From: Proteus vulgaris
GTDB taxonomy: Bacteria; Pseudomonadota; Gammaproteobacteria; Enterobacterales; Enterobacteriaceae
DNA length: 64,000 nt
Assembly: GCF_023100685.1 (NCBI RefSeq)
Contig: NZ_CP090064.1
Span: forward strand, 496,001-560,000
Reading direction: 5' to 3'
The number at the start of each line of letters is the position of its first letter. Position 1 is the first letter of the stretch. Of this stretch, positions 1-9,294 are shown in pieces. A program made the position numbers and the translations under genes. The notes beneath the pieces were generated by a model. It was not told where the DNA came from, searched no databases, and saw nothing but the letters and a program-made list of their open reading frames with translations.

Positions 1-552
1 AAAATGAATACCATCAAATTTCATTTCTTCTTTGGGTATTTCTAACAATTGCATGCGTTCAAAGCGGAAAAGGCCAGCAATTAAGCTATCAGGAAACATC
101 TCTATTGCGGTGTTGTAGTTGGTGGTTGCATCATTAAAGCCTTCACGACGTTGAGCAATTTTATTTTCTACATCACTAACACCGGTTTGAAGTAGTGCTA
201 ATTGTTCACCAGAAATTAACGTCGGATAATTTTCAGCAAGGGCAATCATGCCTCGTAGTGCTGTATTCATCTCATTTGATGCGCTGATTTTTTCATTAAT
301 ATTTTGTGCTTTAAAGTAGCGTTGTCTTGCATCGCTTAATGCAATAAATACACTTTTTTCGTGTTCCATTGCTTTTTCAGCTACCGCCATTAATTGAGGA
401 ATTTGGTCTGCTCTCTGTTTTAAAATAACATCAATGTTTGCAAATTGATTACTGACTTGATTGCGTGTCGCAATAAGACGGTTATAAATTGAAATACCCC
501 AACTAATAAAAAGAACGATAAGAACGAGTAAAATAATGGCCATTATTGTCAT
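1..552 (-). CDS. lemA: LemA family membrane protein, 3' end outside window
   Basis: Minus-strand frame open from ATG at 552 to the window edge (184 residues visible, no stop seen). Residues about 4-21 form one hydrophobic N-terminal membrane segment; a long charged helical region follows, rich in Q, E, K and A, with the LemA-type stretches RNQVSNQFANIDVILKQR and YNTAIEMFP. LemA proteins are usually about 185-200 residues, so only a few residues are probably missing. The family's role is unknown; members are anchored with most of the protein outside the cytoplasm and often sit next to M48 peptidase or TPM-domain genes, which would lie to the left of this window. A second ATG three codons in (543) is possible. 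Confidence 0.85.
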   Translation of the reverse strand, partial: MTIMAIILLVLIVLFISWGISIYNRLIATRNQVSNQFANIDVILKQRADQIPQLMAVAEKAMEHEKSVFIALSDARQRYFKAQNINEKISASNEMNTALRGMIALAENYPTLISGEQLALLQTGVSDVENKIAQRREGFNDATTNYNTAIEMFPDSLIAGLFRFERMQLLEIPKEEMKFDGIHF

Positions 553-689
553 TGTGATCCCTTCTTCTAAGTATTTAAGAAATGATGATAGCTAACTTAA
601 AAAGTTATTTTGGTTTTTTAATTAAATTATTAGAGTAACTTAGATAAAGATGAAGAAATATACAATCAGAAAGGGCGCAAATATCCTAT

Positions 690-795
690 TTCAAGTTGCA
701 GCATTGGTGACAGTGTTCACTTGCACTAACCACATACTAATGTATGCCTAGTATCTCATTCACTTGTCGCCTAGCTGCACCTTGAATTATTTAGA
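690..795. repeat. Palindrome-ended repeat element, long copy
   Basis: Imperfect terminal inverted repeat: TTCAAGTTGCAGC at 690-702 pairs with GCTGCACCTTGAA at 774-786, followed by ATTATTTAGA. The same ends and right flank recur at 23252-23315. The interior carries two direct copies of TTCACTTG. It lies between lemA and the end of glpQ and could act as a transcript end for glpQ. No ORF inside. It looks like a dispersed intergenic palindrome or MITE-like repeat of this genome; two copies in this window do not prove mobility. Confidence 0.7.
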
Positions 796-816
796 GCGTA
801 AATAAAATGCGATGAT

Positions 817-1896
817 TTATTTAGCTTGTTTTTGTAAGAACTTAACCCCTAAATCAGGGAAGTCTGTAAAGACACCTTCTGCACCCGCTTGGTTATAAAT
901 GATGTCGTAAAGTTGATCACCATCTTTTGCGTATTTAGGAAGTTTATCAATACGAACAGTAAACGGATGAATGGTCAATTTATTCGCATGAGCATCAGCA
1001 GACATACCCGTTAAGGTAATTTTTTCTGGCGTTGAGTTTTCTTCCACTAACATATGGTAATCAGGGCCAATTCCATCAGCATAAGTGGCAATCTCTTTCA
1101 TTGCACCCGGCTTAAACATCCATTCATAGCTGTAGTTTGTCCATGTACCGTCAGGCTGTTTCTCATAAGTCTCATTCCAGTCGGTATAAGCAATTAACTG
1201 AACGAGTTTTAAGTCCATGCCCATTTTTGGCATTAATTCTGTTTTGATGCGTTTTAGGTCGTTAGCATCGAATGATTGTAGATAAACATTGTCAGTTTTT
1301 TTCGTATAACCGTACTGTTTAAGTACTTCCAGCACTTTGGTGGTAATGTCTTTACCTTCTTGTTCATGAAACCAAGGTGCTTTAATTTCAGGGTAAATAC
1401 CAATATCTTGGCCTGTTGATTTGTTTAGACCTTGGATAAATTCAATTTCTTCTTGGAAAGTATGTACACGAAAATCCGATTTACCCATAGGGAAACGGTT
1501 TGGGTAACTTTGGACCTTTTTACCATCAACAATGTCAAAACCTTCGGTAAATTTCAGCCCTTTAATTTCCTCAAGCGTAAAATCGATAGCATAGTAACGG
1601 CCATCTTTTCTTGCTCTATCAGGATAACGATCAGCCACATCTGTTACACGATCAAGATAGTGGTCATGTAAAACAACTAATTCGTTGTCTTTGGTCATCA
1701 CCAAGTCTTGCTCTAGATAATCTGCGCCTTGGGCATAAGCTAATGCTTTGGCAGGAAGCGTATGTTCAGGCAAATAACCACTTGCACCACGGTGAGCGAT
1801 AACAACCTTATCGCTTGCCGCTTGTGCGATTGCACTTAAAGATAGAGTTAAAAGAACGCCTGCAACTAACGGTTTTATTCTAAAAGATGTACTCAT
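817..1896 (-). CDS. glpQ: Periplasmic glycerophosphodiester phosphodiesterase GlpQ
   Basis: Hydrolyses glycerophosphodiesters to glycerol-3-phosphate and an alcohol in the periplasm; the product is taken up by GlpT. I take ATG at 1896 rather than the longer reading from 1965, because GGAG lies 8 bases upstream, the product (359 aa) matches E. coli GlpQ (358 aa), and it starts with a normal signal peptide ending near AIAQAA. The mature protein opens with the GDPD signature HRGASGYLPEHT, followed by the metal and catalytic block around YLEQDLVMTKD and VVLHDHYLDRVT. It lies downstream of glpT on the same strand, but a strong hairpin sits between them at 1954-1982. Confidence 0.96.
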   Translation of the reverse strand: MSTSFRIKPLVAGVLLTLSLSAIAQAASDKVVIAHRGASGYLPEHTLPAKALAYAQGADYLEQDLVMTKDNELVVLHDHYLDRVTDVADRYPDRARKDGRYYAIDFTLEEIKGLKFTEGFDIVDGKKVQSYPNRFPMGKSDFRVHTFQEEIEFIQGLNKSTGQDIGIYPEIKAPWFHEQEGKDITTKVLEVLKQYGYTKKTDNVYLQSFDANDLKRIKTELMPKMGMDLKLVQLIAYTDWNETYEKQPDGTWTNYSYEWMFKPGAMKEIATYADGIGPDYHMLVEENSTPEKITLTGMSADAHANKLTIHPFTVRIDKLPKYAKDGDQLYDIIYNQAGAEGVFTDFPDLGVKFLQKQAK

Positions 1897-1948
1897 AAAG
1901 CAGCTCCATTTTAATTCTACGTACAATAAAGTTATGTACAGTTGGCAA

Positions 1949-1982
1949 TAAAAAAGCCACATCAAAACAGTTGATGTGGCTT
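1949..1982 (-). terminator. Hairpin with T-run between glpT and glpQ
   Basis: AAGCCACATCAA at 1954-1965 pairs perfectly with 1971-1982 around a 5-base loop. Read on the minus strand it is followed by six T, the form of a Rho-independent terminator. It lies 49 bases after the glpT stop and 58 bases before the glpQ start, so glpQ is expressed by readthrough, by its own promoter, or at a reduced level. Confidence 0.8.
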
Positions 1983-2030
1983 GGTTTTAGAGATGAGATT
2001 TAGCTAATTTCATAAATAATCAGTTAGCGA

Positions 2031-3383
2031 TTATTCGTACTTCTGAAGCATTTCACGTTTGTGTTTGGTTTCAGTAACCATCACGATAAGTAATAACACA
2101 ACAGACAGTGCACTACCGCCGATCATGACCATAAAGCCACCATCCCAGCCGAAGTAGTCAACTGTGTAACCTACGATAGCACTCGCTGCAACAGAACCAC
2201 CTAAGTAACCGAATAGACCGGTAAAGCCTGCTGCTGTACCTGCTGCTTTTTTCGGTGCAAGCTCAAGAGCATGCAGACCAATCAACATAACAGGACCGTA
2301 GATTAAGAAACCGATAATTAACATACACGCCATATCAACATTCGGGTTACCCGCTGGGTTCATCCAGAATACGATAGTTGCGATAGTAACTAAGGTCATG
2401 AAGAACACACCTGTTGCACCACGGTTACCTTTGAATACTTTATCTGACATCCAACCACACAGCAGTGTGCCCGGAATACCTGCGTATTCGTATAAGAAGT
2501 AAGCCCATGATGATTTATCCATTGCGAAGTGTTTTACTTCACGCAGATAAGTTGGTGACCAGTCCAGCACGCCGTAACGTAGTAAGTAAACGAACACGTT
2601 CGCAATCGCAATCATCCACAGAAGTTTGTTAGGGAACACATACTTCATAAAGATTTCTTTTGCAGTCAGTTCTTGTTCGTCAGTTTCCTTATAATCAGGT
2701 GGATAGTCGTTTTTGTACTCTTCGATTGAAGGTAAACCACATGATTGAGGGGTATCGCGCATTAATGCGAATGCGATCATTGCAACTAAAATTGCTGCAA
2801 TTGCTGGCATATATAACGCTGCTTTCCAGTCGTTAAACCACGCCATACCTAATAAGAATAGTAACGGAGGTAAACCACCGCCGACGTTATGCGCACAGTT
2901 CCAAATTGAAACGATACCGCCACGTTCTTTCTGTGACCACCAGTGCACCATGGTACGTCCACAAGGAGGCCAACCCATACCTTGGAACCAACCACAAAGG
3001 AACAACAGAACGAACATAATCATAATGCTCGAAGTTGCCCATGGCACAAAGCCCATAAATAGCATCACTACAGACGCTAAAATAAGACCTGCTGGTAAGA
3101 AATAACGTGGGTTAGCACGGTCAGAGAATGAGCCCATGATAAACTTAGAGAAACCATAAGCAATTGAGATCCCTGATAAAGCAAAACCTAGGTCACCTTT
3201 AGAAAAACCTTCTTCTACGAGGTAAGGCATTGCTAACGCAAAGTTTTTTCTTACTAAATAATAAGCAGCATAACCGAAGAAAATCCCCATAAAGATCTGC
3301 CAGCGTAGGCGACGATAGACGGGATCTATCTGCTCTTTTGGCAAACGCGCTTTATGTGGCGCAGGTCTAAACAGACTTAACAT
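2031..3383 (-). CDS. glpT: Glycerol-3-phosphate:phosphate antiporter GlpT
   Basis: Inner-membrane MFS transporter of the organophosphate:Pi antiporter family; imports glycerol-3-phosphate in exchange for phosphate. 450 aa (E. coli 452), about 12 membrane segments with a cytoplasmic charged loop near 215-240. The OPA signature is clear in [20 protein letters not shown]. Start ATG 3383 has GGAGG 6 bases upstream. It is divergent from glpABC across a 380-bp control region and upstream of glpQ; uptake, periplasmic hydrolysis and anaerobic oxidation of G3P are thus clustered. Confidence 0.97.
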   Translation of the reverse strand: MLSLFRPAPHKARLPKEQIDPVYRRLRWQIFMGIFFGYAAYYLVRKNFALAMPYLVEEGFSKGDLGFALSGISIAYGFSKFIMGSFSDRANPRYFLPAGLILASVVMLFMGFVPWATSSIMIMFVLLFLCGWFQGMGWPPCGRTMVHWWSQKERGGIVSIWNCAHNVGGGLPPLLFLLGMAWFNDWKAALYMPAIAAILVAMIAFALMRDTPQSCGLPSIEEYKNDYPPDYKETDEQELTAKEIFMKYVFPNKLLWMIAIANVFVYLLRYGVLDWSPTYLREVKHFAMDKSSWAYFLYEYAGIPGTLLCGWMSDKVFKGNRGATGVFFMTLVTIATIVFWMNPAGNPNVDMACMLIIGFLIYGPVMLIGLHALELAPKKAAGTAAGFTGLFGYLGGSVAASAIVGYTVDYFGWDGGFMVMIGGSALSVVLLLIVMVTETKHKREMLQKYE

Positions 3384-3763
3384 ATTAGCCTCCGATGGCT
3401 TTTATTTTAATATGTTGATATTAAATAATGACAAAACGAACAGTGAAATTATCAAAAAATTTTCTTTAACGAACTTAATAGTAAACTTATACAATCAAAT
3501 TTACTGTGAGGTATTACTCAGTTGTCGAATAATTTTTCAAGATGTGCAATTTTGAGTGATATGTTAACTTTATCAAATACTTTTTGTTAAATAATTTGTG
3601 ATTAGTATCACAGATGTGGTTTTAACTTTTCACTTGTGAGCGTTTCTCTTTCGTTTTTGCTCATTATCAAACATTAACCACACTTTTTGTGTATCTTATA
3701 CACTATAATTAACGCTAAAGAATAATTAAGCGTTTGCTGAATGTAATGTGAGAGGGCATCTCT
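3384..3763. promoter_or_regulatory. Divergent glpT/glpA control region with perfect CRP site
   Basis: This 380-bp AT-rich region separates glpT (minus) from glpA (plus). It holds a perfect CRP consensus, TGTGA-TTAGTA-TCACA, at 3597-3612. CGAACA near 3435 resembles half of a GlpR operator, but no full GlpR palindrome is convincing by eye. In E. coli the same divergent pair is controlled by CRP, GlpR, FNR and ArcA; only the CRP site is well supported here. Confidence 0.75.
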
Positions 3764-5422
3764 ATGATGAGCGGTTCACCAGTGACAGAAACTGATGTCA
3801 TTATTATTGGCGGAGGAGCAACCGGTGCAGGCATGGCAAGAGACTGTGCACGCCGTGGATTACGTTGCGTCCTGCTTGAAAGACACGATATTGCAACCGG
3901 TGCAACCGGTCGAAATCATGGGTTGTTACACAGTGGTGCGCGTTATGCAGTAACCGATCCTGAGTCAGCGCGTGAGTGTATTGAAGAGAATATGATCTTA
4001 AAACGGGTCGCTCGTCATTGTGTAGAAAAGACGGATGGCCTTTTTATTACCCTACCCGAAGATTCTTTAGAGTTTCAACAGACTTTTATTCAAGCTTGCC
4101 AAGCTGCAGGTATTGATGCTCAAGCGATTTCACCCGAAGAAGCTATTCGCTTAGAGCCTTCTGTTAATCCGAATCTAATCGGTGCAGTTAAAGTACCTGA
4201 TGGCACAGTTGATCCGTTTCGTTTAACCGCAGCAAATATGTTAGATGCTCGCGAACATGGTGCACAAGTCCTGACCTATCATGAAGTCGTTGGCCTTATT
4301 CGTGAAGGTGATCGTGTTAAAGGTGTTAAAGTTTACGATCATCAAACGAAAAGAATGTACGAAATCCGCGCACAAATTGTGGCGAATGCTGGCGGTATTT
4401 GGGGACAAAAAATTGCTGAATACGGTGAGTTAAAAGTTCGAATGTTCCCAGCAAAAGGGGCATTACTGATTTTGGGTCATCGCATTAACAATATGGTGAT
4501 CAACCGTTGTCGTAAACCTGCGGATGCCGATATTTTAGTACCTGGCGATACGATTTCATTAATTGGCACAACTTCAACACGCGTACCTTACGATGAAATT
4601 GACAATATGTATGTCACCCCTGAAGAAGTCGATATTCTTATTCGTGAAGGTTCAATGTTAGCGCCAAAACTGGCTCAAACTCGAATTCTACGTGCTTATG
4701 CTGGTGTACGTCCTTTAGTGGCAAGTGATGATGATCCGTCAGGTCGTAATGTTAGCCGTGGTATTGTTTTACTCGACCATGCGCAACGTGATGGATTAGA
4801 AGGCTTTATTACCATTACGGGCGGTAAATTAATGACTTACCGTTTAATGGCCGAATGGGCGACAGATAAAATCTGTGAGAAATTAAATGTCTCTGCAAAA
4901 TGTACTACTGCAGAAGAGGCATTACCTGGCTCTCGCCAATCAGCAGAGCAAGCATTACGTAGCGTTGTTTCATTACCTGCACCAATTCGTGGTTCAGCGG
5001 TTTATCGTCATGGTGATTTAGCGAATAAATTACTGAGCAATGAACGTATTGATAAAAGCTTAGTATGTGAATGTGAAGCGGTAACGGCAGCTGAAGTTCG
5101 CTATGCGGTTAACTCTTTAACGGTTAATAACTTACTTGATTTACGTCGTCGTACTCGTGTGGGTATGGGAACTTGCCAAGGTGAACTCTGTGCTTGTCGT
5201 GCCGCTGGATTATTAAACCGTTTACAAGTTACTACTCCTCATGAATCAGAGCAGCAACTTGCTCATTTCCTGAATGAGCGTTGGAAAGGTATTCGACCAA
5301 TTGCTTGGGGCAATGCATTACGTGAAAGTGAGTTTACCAGTTGGGTTTATCAAGGTTTATGTGGTTTAGATGCAGATATGATTGAAAAAACAGCTTCAGC
5401 GGAGGCAGATAATGAAATTTGA
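3764..5422 (+). CDS. glpA: Anaerobic glycerol-3-phosphate dehydrogenase, subunit A
   Basis: Catalytic FAD subunit of the membrane-bound GlpABC complex, oxidising G3P to dihydroxyacetone phosphate and passing electrons to quinone under anaerobic conditions. 552 aa (E. coli about 542). The N-terminal dinucleotide fold VIIIGGGATGAG and the DAO-type motif HDIATGATGRNHGLLHSGAR are present. The C-terminus has a BFD-like cysteine cluster (CECEA, then GTCQGELCACR) able to bind an iron-sulfur centre. Two adjacent ATGs (3764, 3767) are possible starts, behind GAGAGG. The stop overlaps the glpB start by 11 bases. Confidence 0.97.
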   Translation: MMSGSPVTETDVIIIGGGATGAGMARDCARRGLRCVLLERHDIATGATGRNHGLLHSGARYAVTDPESARECIEENMILKRVARHCVEKTDGLFITLPEDSLEFQQTFIQACQAAGIDAQAISPEEAIRLEPSVNPNLIGAVKVPDGTVDPFRLTAANMLDAREHGAQVLTYHEVVGLIREGDRVKGVKVYDHQTKRMYEIRAQIVANAGGIWGQKIAEYGELKVRMFPAKGALLILGHRINNMVINRCRKPADADILVPGDTISLIGTTSTRVPYDEIDNMYVTPEEVDILIREGSMLAPKLAQTRILRAYAGVRPLVASDDDPSGRNVSRGIVLLDHAQRDGLEGFITITGGKLMTYRLMAEWATDKICEKLNVSAKCTTAEEALPGSRQSAEQALRSVVSLPAPIRGSAVYRHGDLANKLLSNERIDKSLVCECEAVTAAEVRYAVNSLTVNNLLDLRRRTRVGMGTCQGELCACRAAGLLNRLQVTTPHESEQQLAHFLNERWKGIRPIAWGNALRESEFTSWVYQGLCGLDADMIEKTASAEADNEI

Positions 5423-6719
5423 CGTCATCATTATAGGTAGCGGACTGGCAGGATTAACTGCTGGTATTCGTCTTGCCGAAGCCGGTAAGTCTTGTGCAAT
5501 CATTAGTAATGGTCAAAGTGCGTTGCATTTTTCATCAGGTTCATTGGATTTATTAACTCATCTACCTGATGGAACTGCGGTTACTCAGCCTAAAAAAGCA
5601 CTGGCAACGTTAGCAGAGTTAGCGCCAAAACACCCGTATAGCCGTATTGGTGAGATACAAGTTTCAACTTTAATTGAACAAGCTCAGGCATTGTTGGCAA
5701 GTACAAGTGGTCTTGAGTATCAAGGTAATGGTGATGAAAACCATTATCGTATTACGCCAGTAGGGCGCTCTCGTATGAGTTGGATGAGTCCAATGCGAGT
5801 TCCTATTCATGGTATTGATAAAGCATTGCCGTGGAAAAAACTAGCTGTGGTAGGAATTGAAGGTTTCTTAGATTTTCAGCCACAATTTGCAAGCAACACG
5901 CTTAATGAGCAAGGTGTTGAAGCTATTCCTTATCATATCCACTTACCGTTATTAGATAGATTGCGTGATAATCCAAGTGAATTTAGAGCAGTTAATATTG
6001 CACGTTATTTAGATAAACCAGAAAACACACAAGCGTTAGCTGACGAACTGAAAAAGCACATTGATGACAGTGTTGAGGCGATTATTTTACCTGCATGTAT
6101 TGGGCTTGATGCTGAAGAGCCAGTGACATTACTGCAACAGTTAGTAGGTAAACCGATTTGTCTATTACCAACATTGCCACCTTCTCTATTAGGAATTCGT
6201 CTACATCAAGCATTAAAACTGCGTTTTCAAAAAGCGGGTGGTTTAATTATGCCTGGTGATCGCGCGGAGGAAGTTGACTTAGTGGGTAACACTGTTACAG
6301 GCGTTCATACTAGAAATCACACTGATATTCCTATTCGCAGTGAGCATGTGGTGTTAGCAACGGGAAGCTTTTTCAATAATGGCTTAATTGCCGAATTCGA
6401 TCGTGTTTATGAGCCTTTAATGGAACTGGATTTGTTAGAGACATTACCTCGTAATGAGTGGACACAAGAGAATGTCTTTGCGAAACAGCCTTATATGCGC
6501 TTTGGTGTTAATACCGATAGCCAATTAAGGCCCATGAAATATGGTGAAGTATTAGACAATGTTTATGCTGTGGGCGCTGTGTTAGGTGGATTTGATCCGC
6601 TAAATGAAGGTTGTGGTGCGGGTGTTTCAATGATTAGCGCTCTTTATGCCGCGCAACAAATTTTACAGCATCATAAATCAGAACAGACCACATCTGCGGT
6701 TGTGGAGGCAGCACAATGA
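5412..6719 (+). CDS. glpB: Anaerobic glycerol-3-phosphate dehydrogenase, subunit B
   Basis: Second flavoprotein subunit of GlpABC. The start at ATG 5412 is set by GGAGG at 5401-5405 and by the product beginning directly with the FAD-binding fold MKFDVIIIGSGLAGLTAG; an upstream in-frame ATG at 5382 lies inside glpA and has no such signal. 435 aa (E. coli 419). The C-terminal block VYAVGAVLGGFDPLNEGCGAGVS is typical of the family. It overlaps glpA by 11 bases and glpC by 4 bases, indicating translational coupling in one operon. Confidence 0.96.
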   Translation: MKFDVIIIGSGLAGLTAGIRLAEAGKSCAIISNGQSALHFSSGSLDLLTHLPDGTAVTQPKKALATLAELAPKHPYSRIGEIQVSTLIEQAQALLASTSGLEYQGNGDENHYRITPVGRSRMSWMSPMRVPIHGIDKALPWKKLAVVGIEGFLDFQPQFASNTLNEQGVEAIPYHIHLPLLDRLRDNPSEFRAVNIARYLDKPENTQALADELKKHIDDSVEAIILPACIGLDAEEPVTLLQQLVGKPICLLPTLPPSLLGIRLHQALKLRFQKAGGLIMPGDRAEEVDLVGNTVTGVHTRNHTDIPIRSEHVVLATGSFFNNGLIAEFDRVYEPLMELDLLETLPRNEWTQENVFAKQPYMRFGVNTDSQLRPMKYGEVLDNVYAVGAVLGGFDPLNEGCGAGVSMISALYAAQQILQHHKSEQTTSAVVEAAQ

Positions 6720-7909
6720 GTTTACAAGATAACAGTTTTGAAGCTTGCATTAAGTGTACAGTTTGTACAACTTATTGCCCTGTTGCAAAAGTGAATCCAC
6801 TTTATCCTGGGCCTAAACAAGCAGGCCCTGATGGTGAGCGTTTACGCTTGAAAGATCCGATGCTTTATGATGAAGCATTGAAATATTGCACTAACTGTAA
6901 GCGTTGTGAAGTTGCATGTCCGTCAGATGTAAAAATTGGTGATATTATTTCGCGTGCGAAACTGAACTACAACACCAAAACACCTAAAATTCGGGATGCT
7001 ATTTTAAGTCATACGGATTTAATGGGAACATTATCAACGCCAATGGCGCCGATAGTAAATACTATTACCGGATTAAAACCAGTCCGTAAAATCTTGGATA
7101 AAGCGCTTAAAATCGACCATCGTCGTGAATTACCAAAATACTCTTTTGGTACATTTAGAACATGGATGAAAAAACAGGTTGAAGAGCAGGCGCGCTTTAA
7201 AGATCAAGTTGCCTTCTTCCATGGTTGTTATGCTAACTATAACCACCCGCAATTAGGGAAAGATTTAGTTAAAGTATTCAACAAAATGGAGATTGGCGTT
7301 CAGTTATTAAAACGCGAAAAATGCTGTGGTGTTGCATTAATTGCGAATGGTTTTGTTAAACAAGCCAAAAAACAAGCCGCTGTGAACCTCGAATCGCTGA
7401 CAGAAAAAATTGTTGAAAACAATATTCCTGTTGTTGCAACATCATCAACCTGTACCTTCACTATTCGTGATGAGTATGAACATATCCTTGATGTTGATAC
7501 ATCAAAAGTACGTGAAAATATCGAATTAGCGACACGTTATATTTATCGCTTACTAGAAGAGGGTCGTGAATTACCACTGAAACATACCCCGTTAAAAGTG
7601 GCATATCACACCCCTTGTCATATGGAAAAAATGGGATGGACGGCATATTCCATTGATTTAATTAAACGTATCCCTGGTGTTGAGGTGATTGTTCTTGATT
7701 CTCAATGCTGTGGTATTGCCGGAACTTACGGTTTTAAATCTGAAAATTACGATGTTGCTCAAGGCATTGGTGCGGGCTTATTCCGTCAAATTGAAGAGAG
7801 TGGTTGTGATTTAGTTATTACAGACTGTGAAACTTGTAAATGGCAAATAGAAATGTCAACAACGAAAAAATGTGAACACCCCATTAGTTTATTGGCAAGA
7901 GCATTATAA
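6716..7909 (+). CDS. glpC: Anaerobic glycerol-3-phosphate dehydrogenase, subunit C
   Basis: Iron-sulfur membrane-attachment subunit that carries electrons from GlpAB to the quinone pool. 397 aa (E. coli 396). Two ferredoxin-type 4Fe-4S motifs lie near the N-terminus (CIKCTVCTTYCP and CTNCKRCEVACP), followed by two CCG-domain motifs (KCCGVAL near residue 203 and CCGIAGTYG near 331). It starts in an ATGA overlap with the glpB stop and is followed by a strong terminator. Confidence 0.97.
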   Translation: MSLQDNSFEACIKCTVCTTYCPVAKVNPLYPGPKQAGPDGERLRLKDPMLYDEALKYCTNCKRCEVACPSDVKIGDIISRAKLNYNTKTPKIRDAILSHTDLMGTLSTPMAPIVNTITGLKPVRKILDKALKIDHRRELPKYSFGTFRTWMKKQVEEQARFKDQVAFFHGCYANYNHPQLGKDLVKVFNKMEIGVQLLKREKCCGVALIANGFVKQAKKQAAVNLESLTEKIVENNIPVVATSSTCTFTIRDEYEHILDVDTSKVRENIELATRYIYRLLEEGRELPLKHTPLKVAYHTPCHMEKMGWTAYSIDLIKRIPGVEVIVLDSQCCGIAGTYGFKSENYDVAQGIGAGLFRQIEESGCDLVITDCETCKWQIEMSTTKKCEHPISLLARAL

Positions 7910-7964
7910 GTATTGCCTATTAGATAATAAAAAAGTAATTGATTACTAAGATAGCAAGCAGCTA

Positions 7965-8000
7965 GGGAGTAAAAGAGGATCTTTTATTCCCTTTTTTTAT
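7965..8000 (+). terminator. glpABC terminator
   Basis: A 12-bp stem, GGGAGTAAAAGA at 7965-7976 with 7980-7991 (one G-T pair), has a 3-base loop and is followed by seven T. It lies 55 bases after glpC. Confidence 0.85.
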
Positions 8001-8040
8001 TCTTATTAAAAAACATGTGAAATATAAGAAATTAAGGAAA

Positions 8041-8077
8041 TTAAATAACCTGATATTGTGTAGCTCAGGTTATTTAA
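8041..8077 (-). terminator. Hairpin after the DhaM-like gene
   Basis: TTAAATAACCTGA at 8041-8053 pairs with its complement at 8065-8077. It lies 13 bases beyond the stop of the minus-strand DhaM-like gene. The trailing T tract is weak. Confidence 0.6.
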
Positions 8078-8089
8078 ATACTTTTATTT

Positions 8090-9235
8090 TTAATGAGAGA
8101 TATAGGTGTTTTGATAAAGCCAAATATTTTGGACTTTTTTAAGTGTGATATTTTGCCCATCAGTCAGCGATAATGCCTGTTTTCCTGCCTCATTAATAAT
8201 GGGGATATCTAATGCATTCGCTAATACGGTTGTGTTAGATAGTGGATTCCCATGACTTAATAAAATCCCTTTAATTTTATGGGTATCAAGTGCGATTAAT
8301 GTTGATGGATGAAGTTGTTTTGTCACTAGAATAGCATTCGGATAAGGAGGAGGCGTTATTGGTGGTGGTGCTGACGTCAAATAGCGTAGTAATCGAGATA
8401 AAATATCATCTAAATCACTTTCTCTGGCACGCATATTATCATCATCCATTTGTGCATAAGTATCTATTAAATCAATAAATGTCTGTTGTAGGGCAAACTC
8501 AGCATTACAGTGATGTTTACTTATCATGCTACATACAGTTAGTTGTAATTCTGCATTTTCTAATAAGAAACGATGACTAGAAAAAATATGAGTATATTGC
8601 TCGCCAATCTTGCGGTAGGTTTCTTCGGTTAACCAGTCTATATCTTTTTTTGAACGCTCAATCGCTTTAACTAAGCGTTTCTGCTCTTCGAGTAATAAAT
8701 GAGAAGATATTTTTTTTCTAGGGATAACAAAGCGATGATAAGGGTAGAGCCAAACAGGCGCTGTGATAATTCTAATAGGTTCGTAATTGGTATTTTTGGG
8801 GTGAATGTTAAAGTTAGGGAGATTTTCCCCTAATTGAAGTTTCTTTATCGTAATGGTTTTATGTGCTGCTTTTTCTGCTTCTTCAAGGGAAGCGCCGAGC
8901 GCAATGCTATTGGCTGCCGCTAGTGTTCCCTCAACAATAGGAGCAGAGCTTAGTGTTACATTTGCTGCAACGGCATGTTCGAGATTTGCGATTGCAAGTG
9001 CGGCATTTTGCGCTGAGTGATAAGTATCGAGTAAAACGAGTACACCTTGCTTGCTATAACACTTTTTGATTGCTGTGAGTATAGTTTCTGGAGACACTTC
9101 ATTTGTGAGATCTAAAGGTGTTTGATTATTGGTCGCAATGGCAATTTTTACTTGGCGATCTACAGTCTGATTAACGAGTTCTTTTATACCATTGGCAAGC
9201 GTAAGGCTTTTTGAAACTAATACGATACTGACCAT
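8090..9235 (-). CDS. DhaM-like protein lacking all PTS histidines
   Basis: 381 aa. Residues 1-130 align by eye with the EIIA-mannose-type domain of E. coli DhaM, the PTS phosphotransferase of dihydroxyacetone kinase: compare VSIVLVSKSLTLANGI and APIVEGTLAAANSIALGA. Residues 155-380 align with the truncated enzyme I domain of DhaM (ERSKKDIDWL, IFSSHRFLLENAELQ, LHPSTLIALD). The central HPr domain is absent; DhaM of E. coli is 472 aa. The phosphorylated His9 of EIIA is Lys9 here (codon AAA), and the enzyme I histidine in the SHS motif is Asn (PLSNTT). So it cannot relay phosphate as DhaM does; a regulatory or sensing role is an inference. It follows gldA by 59 bases on the same strand. No dhaK or dhaL is in the window. 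Confidence 0.8.
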   Translation of the reverse strand: MVSIVLVSKSLTLANGIKELVNQTVDRQVKIAIATNNQTPLDLTNEVSPETILTAIKKCYSKQGVLVLLDTYHSAQNAALAIANLEHAVAANVTLSSAPIVEGTLAAANSIALGASLEEAEKAAHKTITIKKLQLGENLPNFNIHPKNTNYEPIRIITAPVWLYPYHRFVIPRKKISSHLLLEEQKRLVKAIERSKKDIDWLTEETYRKIGEQYTHIFSSHRFLLENAELQLTVCSMISKHHCNAEFALQQTFIDLIDTYAQMDDDNMRARESDLDDILSRLLRYLTSAPPPITPPPYPNAILVTKQLHPSTLIALDTHKIKGILLSHGNPLSNTTVLANALDIPIINEAGKQALSLTDGQNITLKKVQNIWLYQNTYISH

Positions 9236-9258
9236 AAAGCACCCTTTTTTATGAATAC

Positions 9259-9285
9259 AAACAGGGAGATAAAGACTCCCTGTTT
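9259..9285. other. Hairpin between gldA and the DhaM-like gene
   Basis: Perfect 10-bp stem: AAACAGGGAG at 9259-9268 with 9276-9285, loop of 7. There is no clear T-run on the minus strand, so it may stabilise or partly separate the two messages rather than end transcription. Confidence 0.5.
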
Positions 9286-9294
9286 ACTCAGGCT

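Noticed and set aside
1432..1802. Plus-strand frames opposite glpQ
   Set aside because: Shadows of glpQ without ribosome sites or family features.
3421..3440. GlpR operator around CGAACA in the glpT/glpA gap
   Set aside because: Only one half-site matches the consensus; the left half is poor, so I did not list it as a separate operator.
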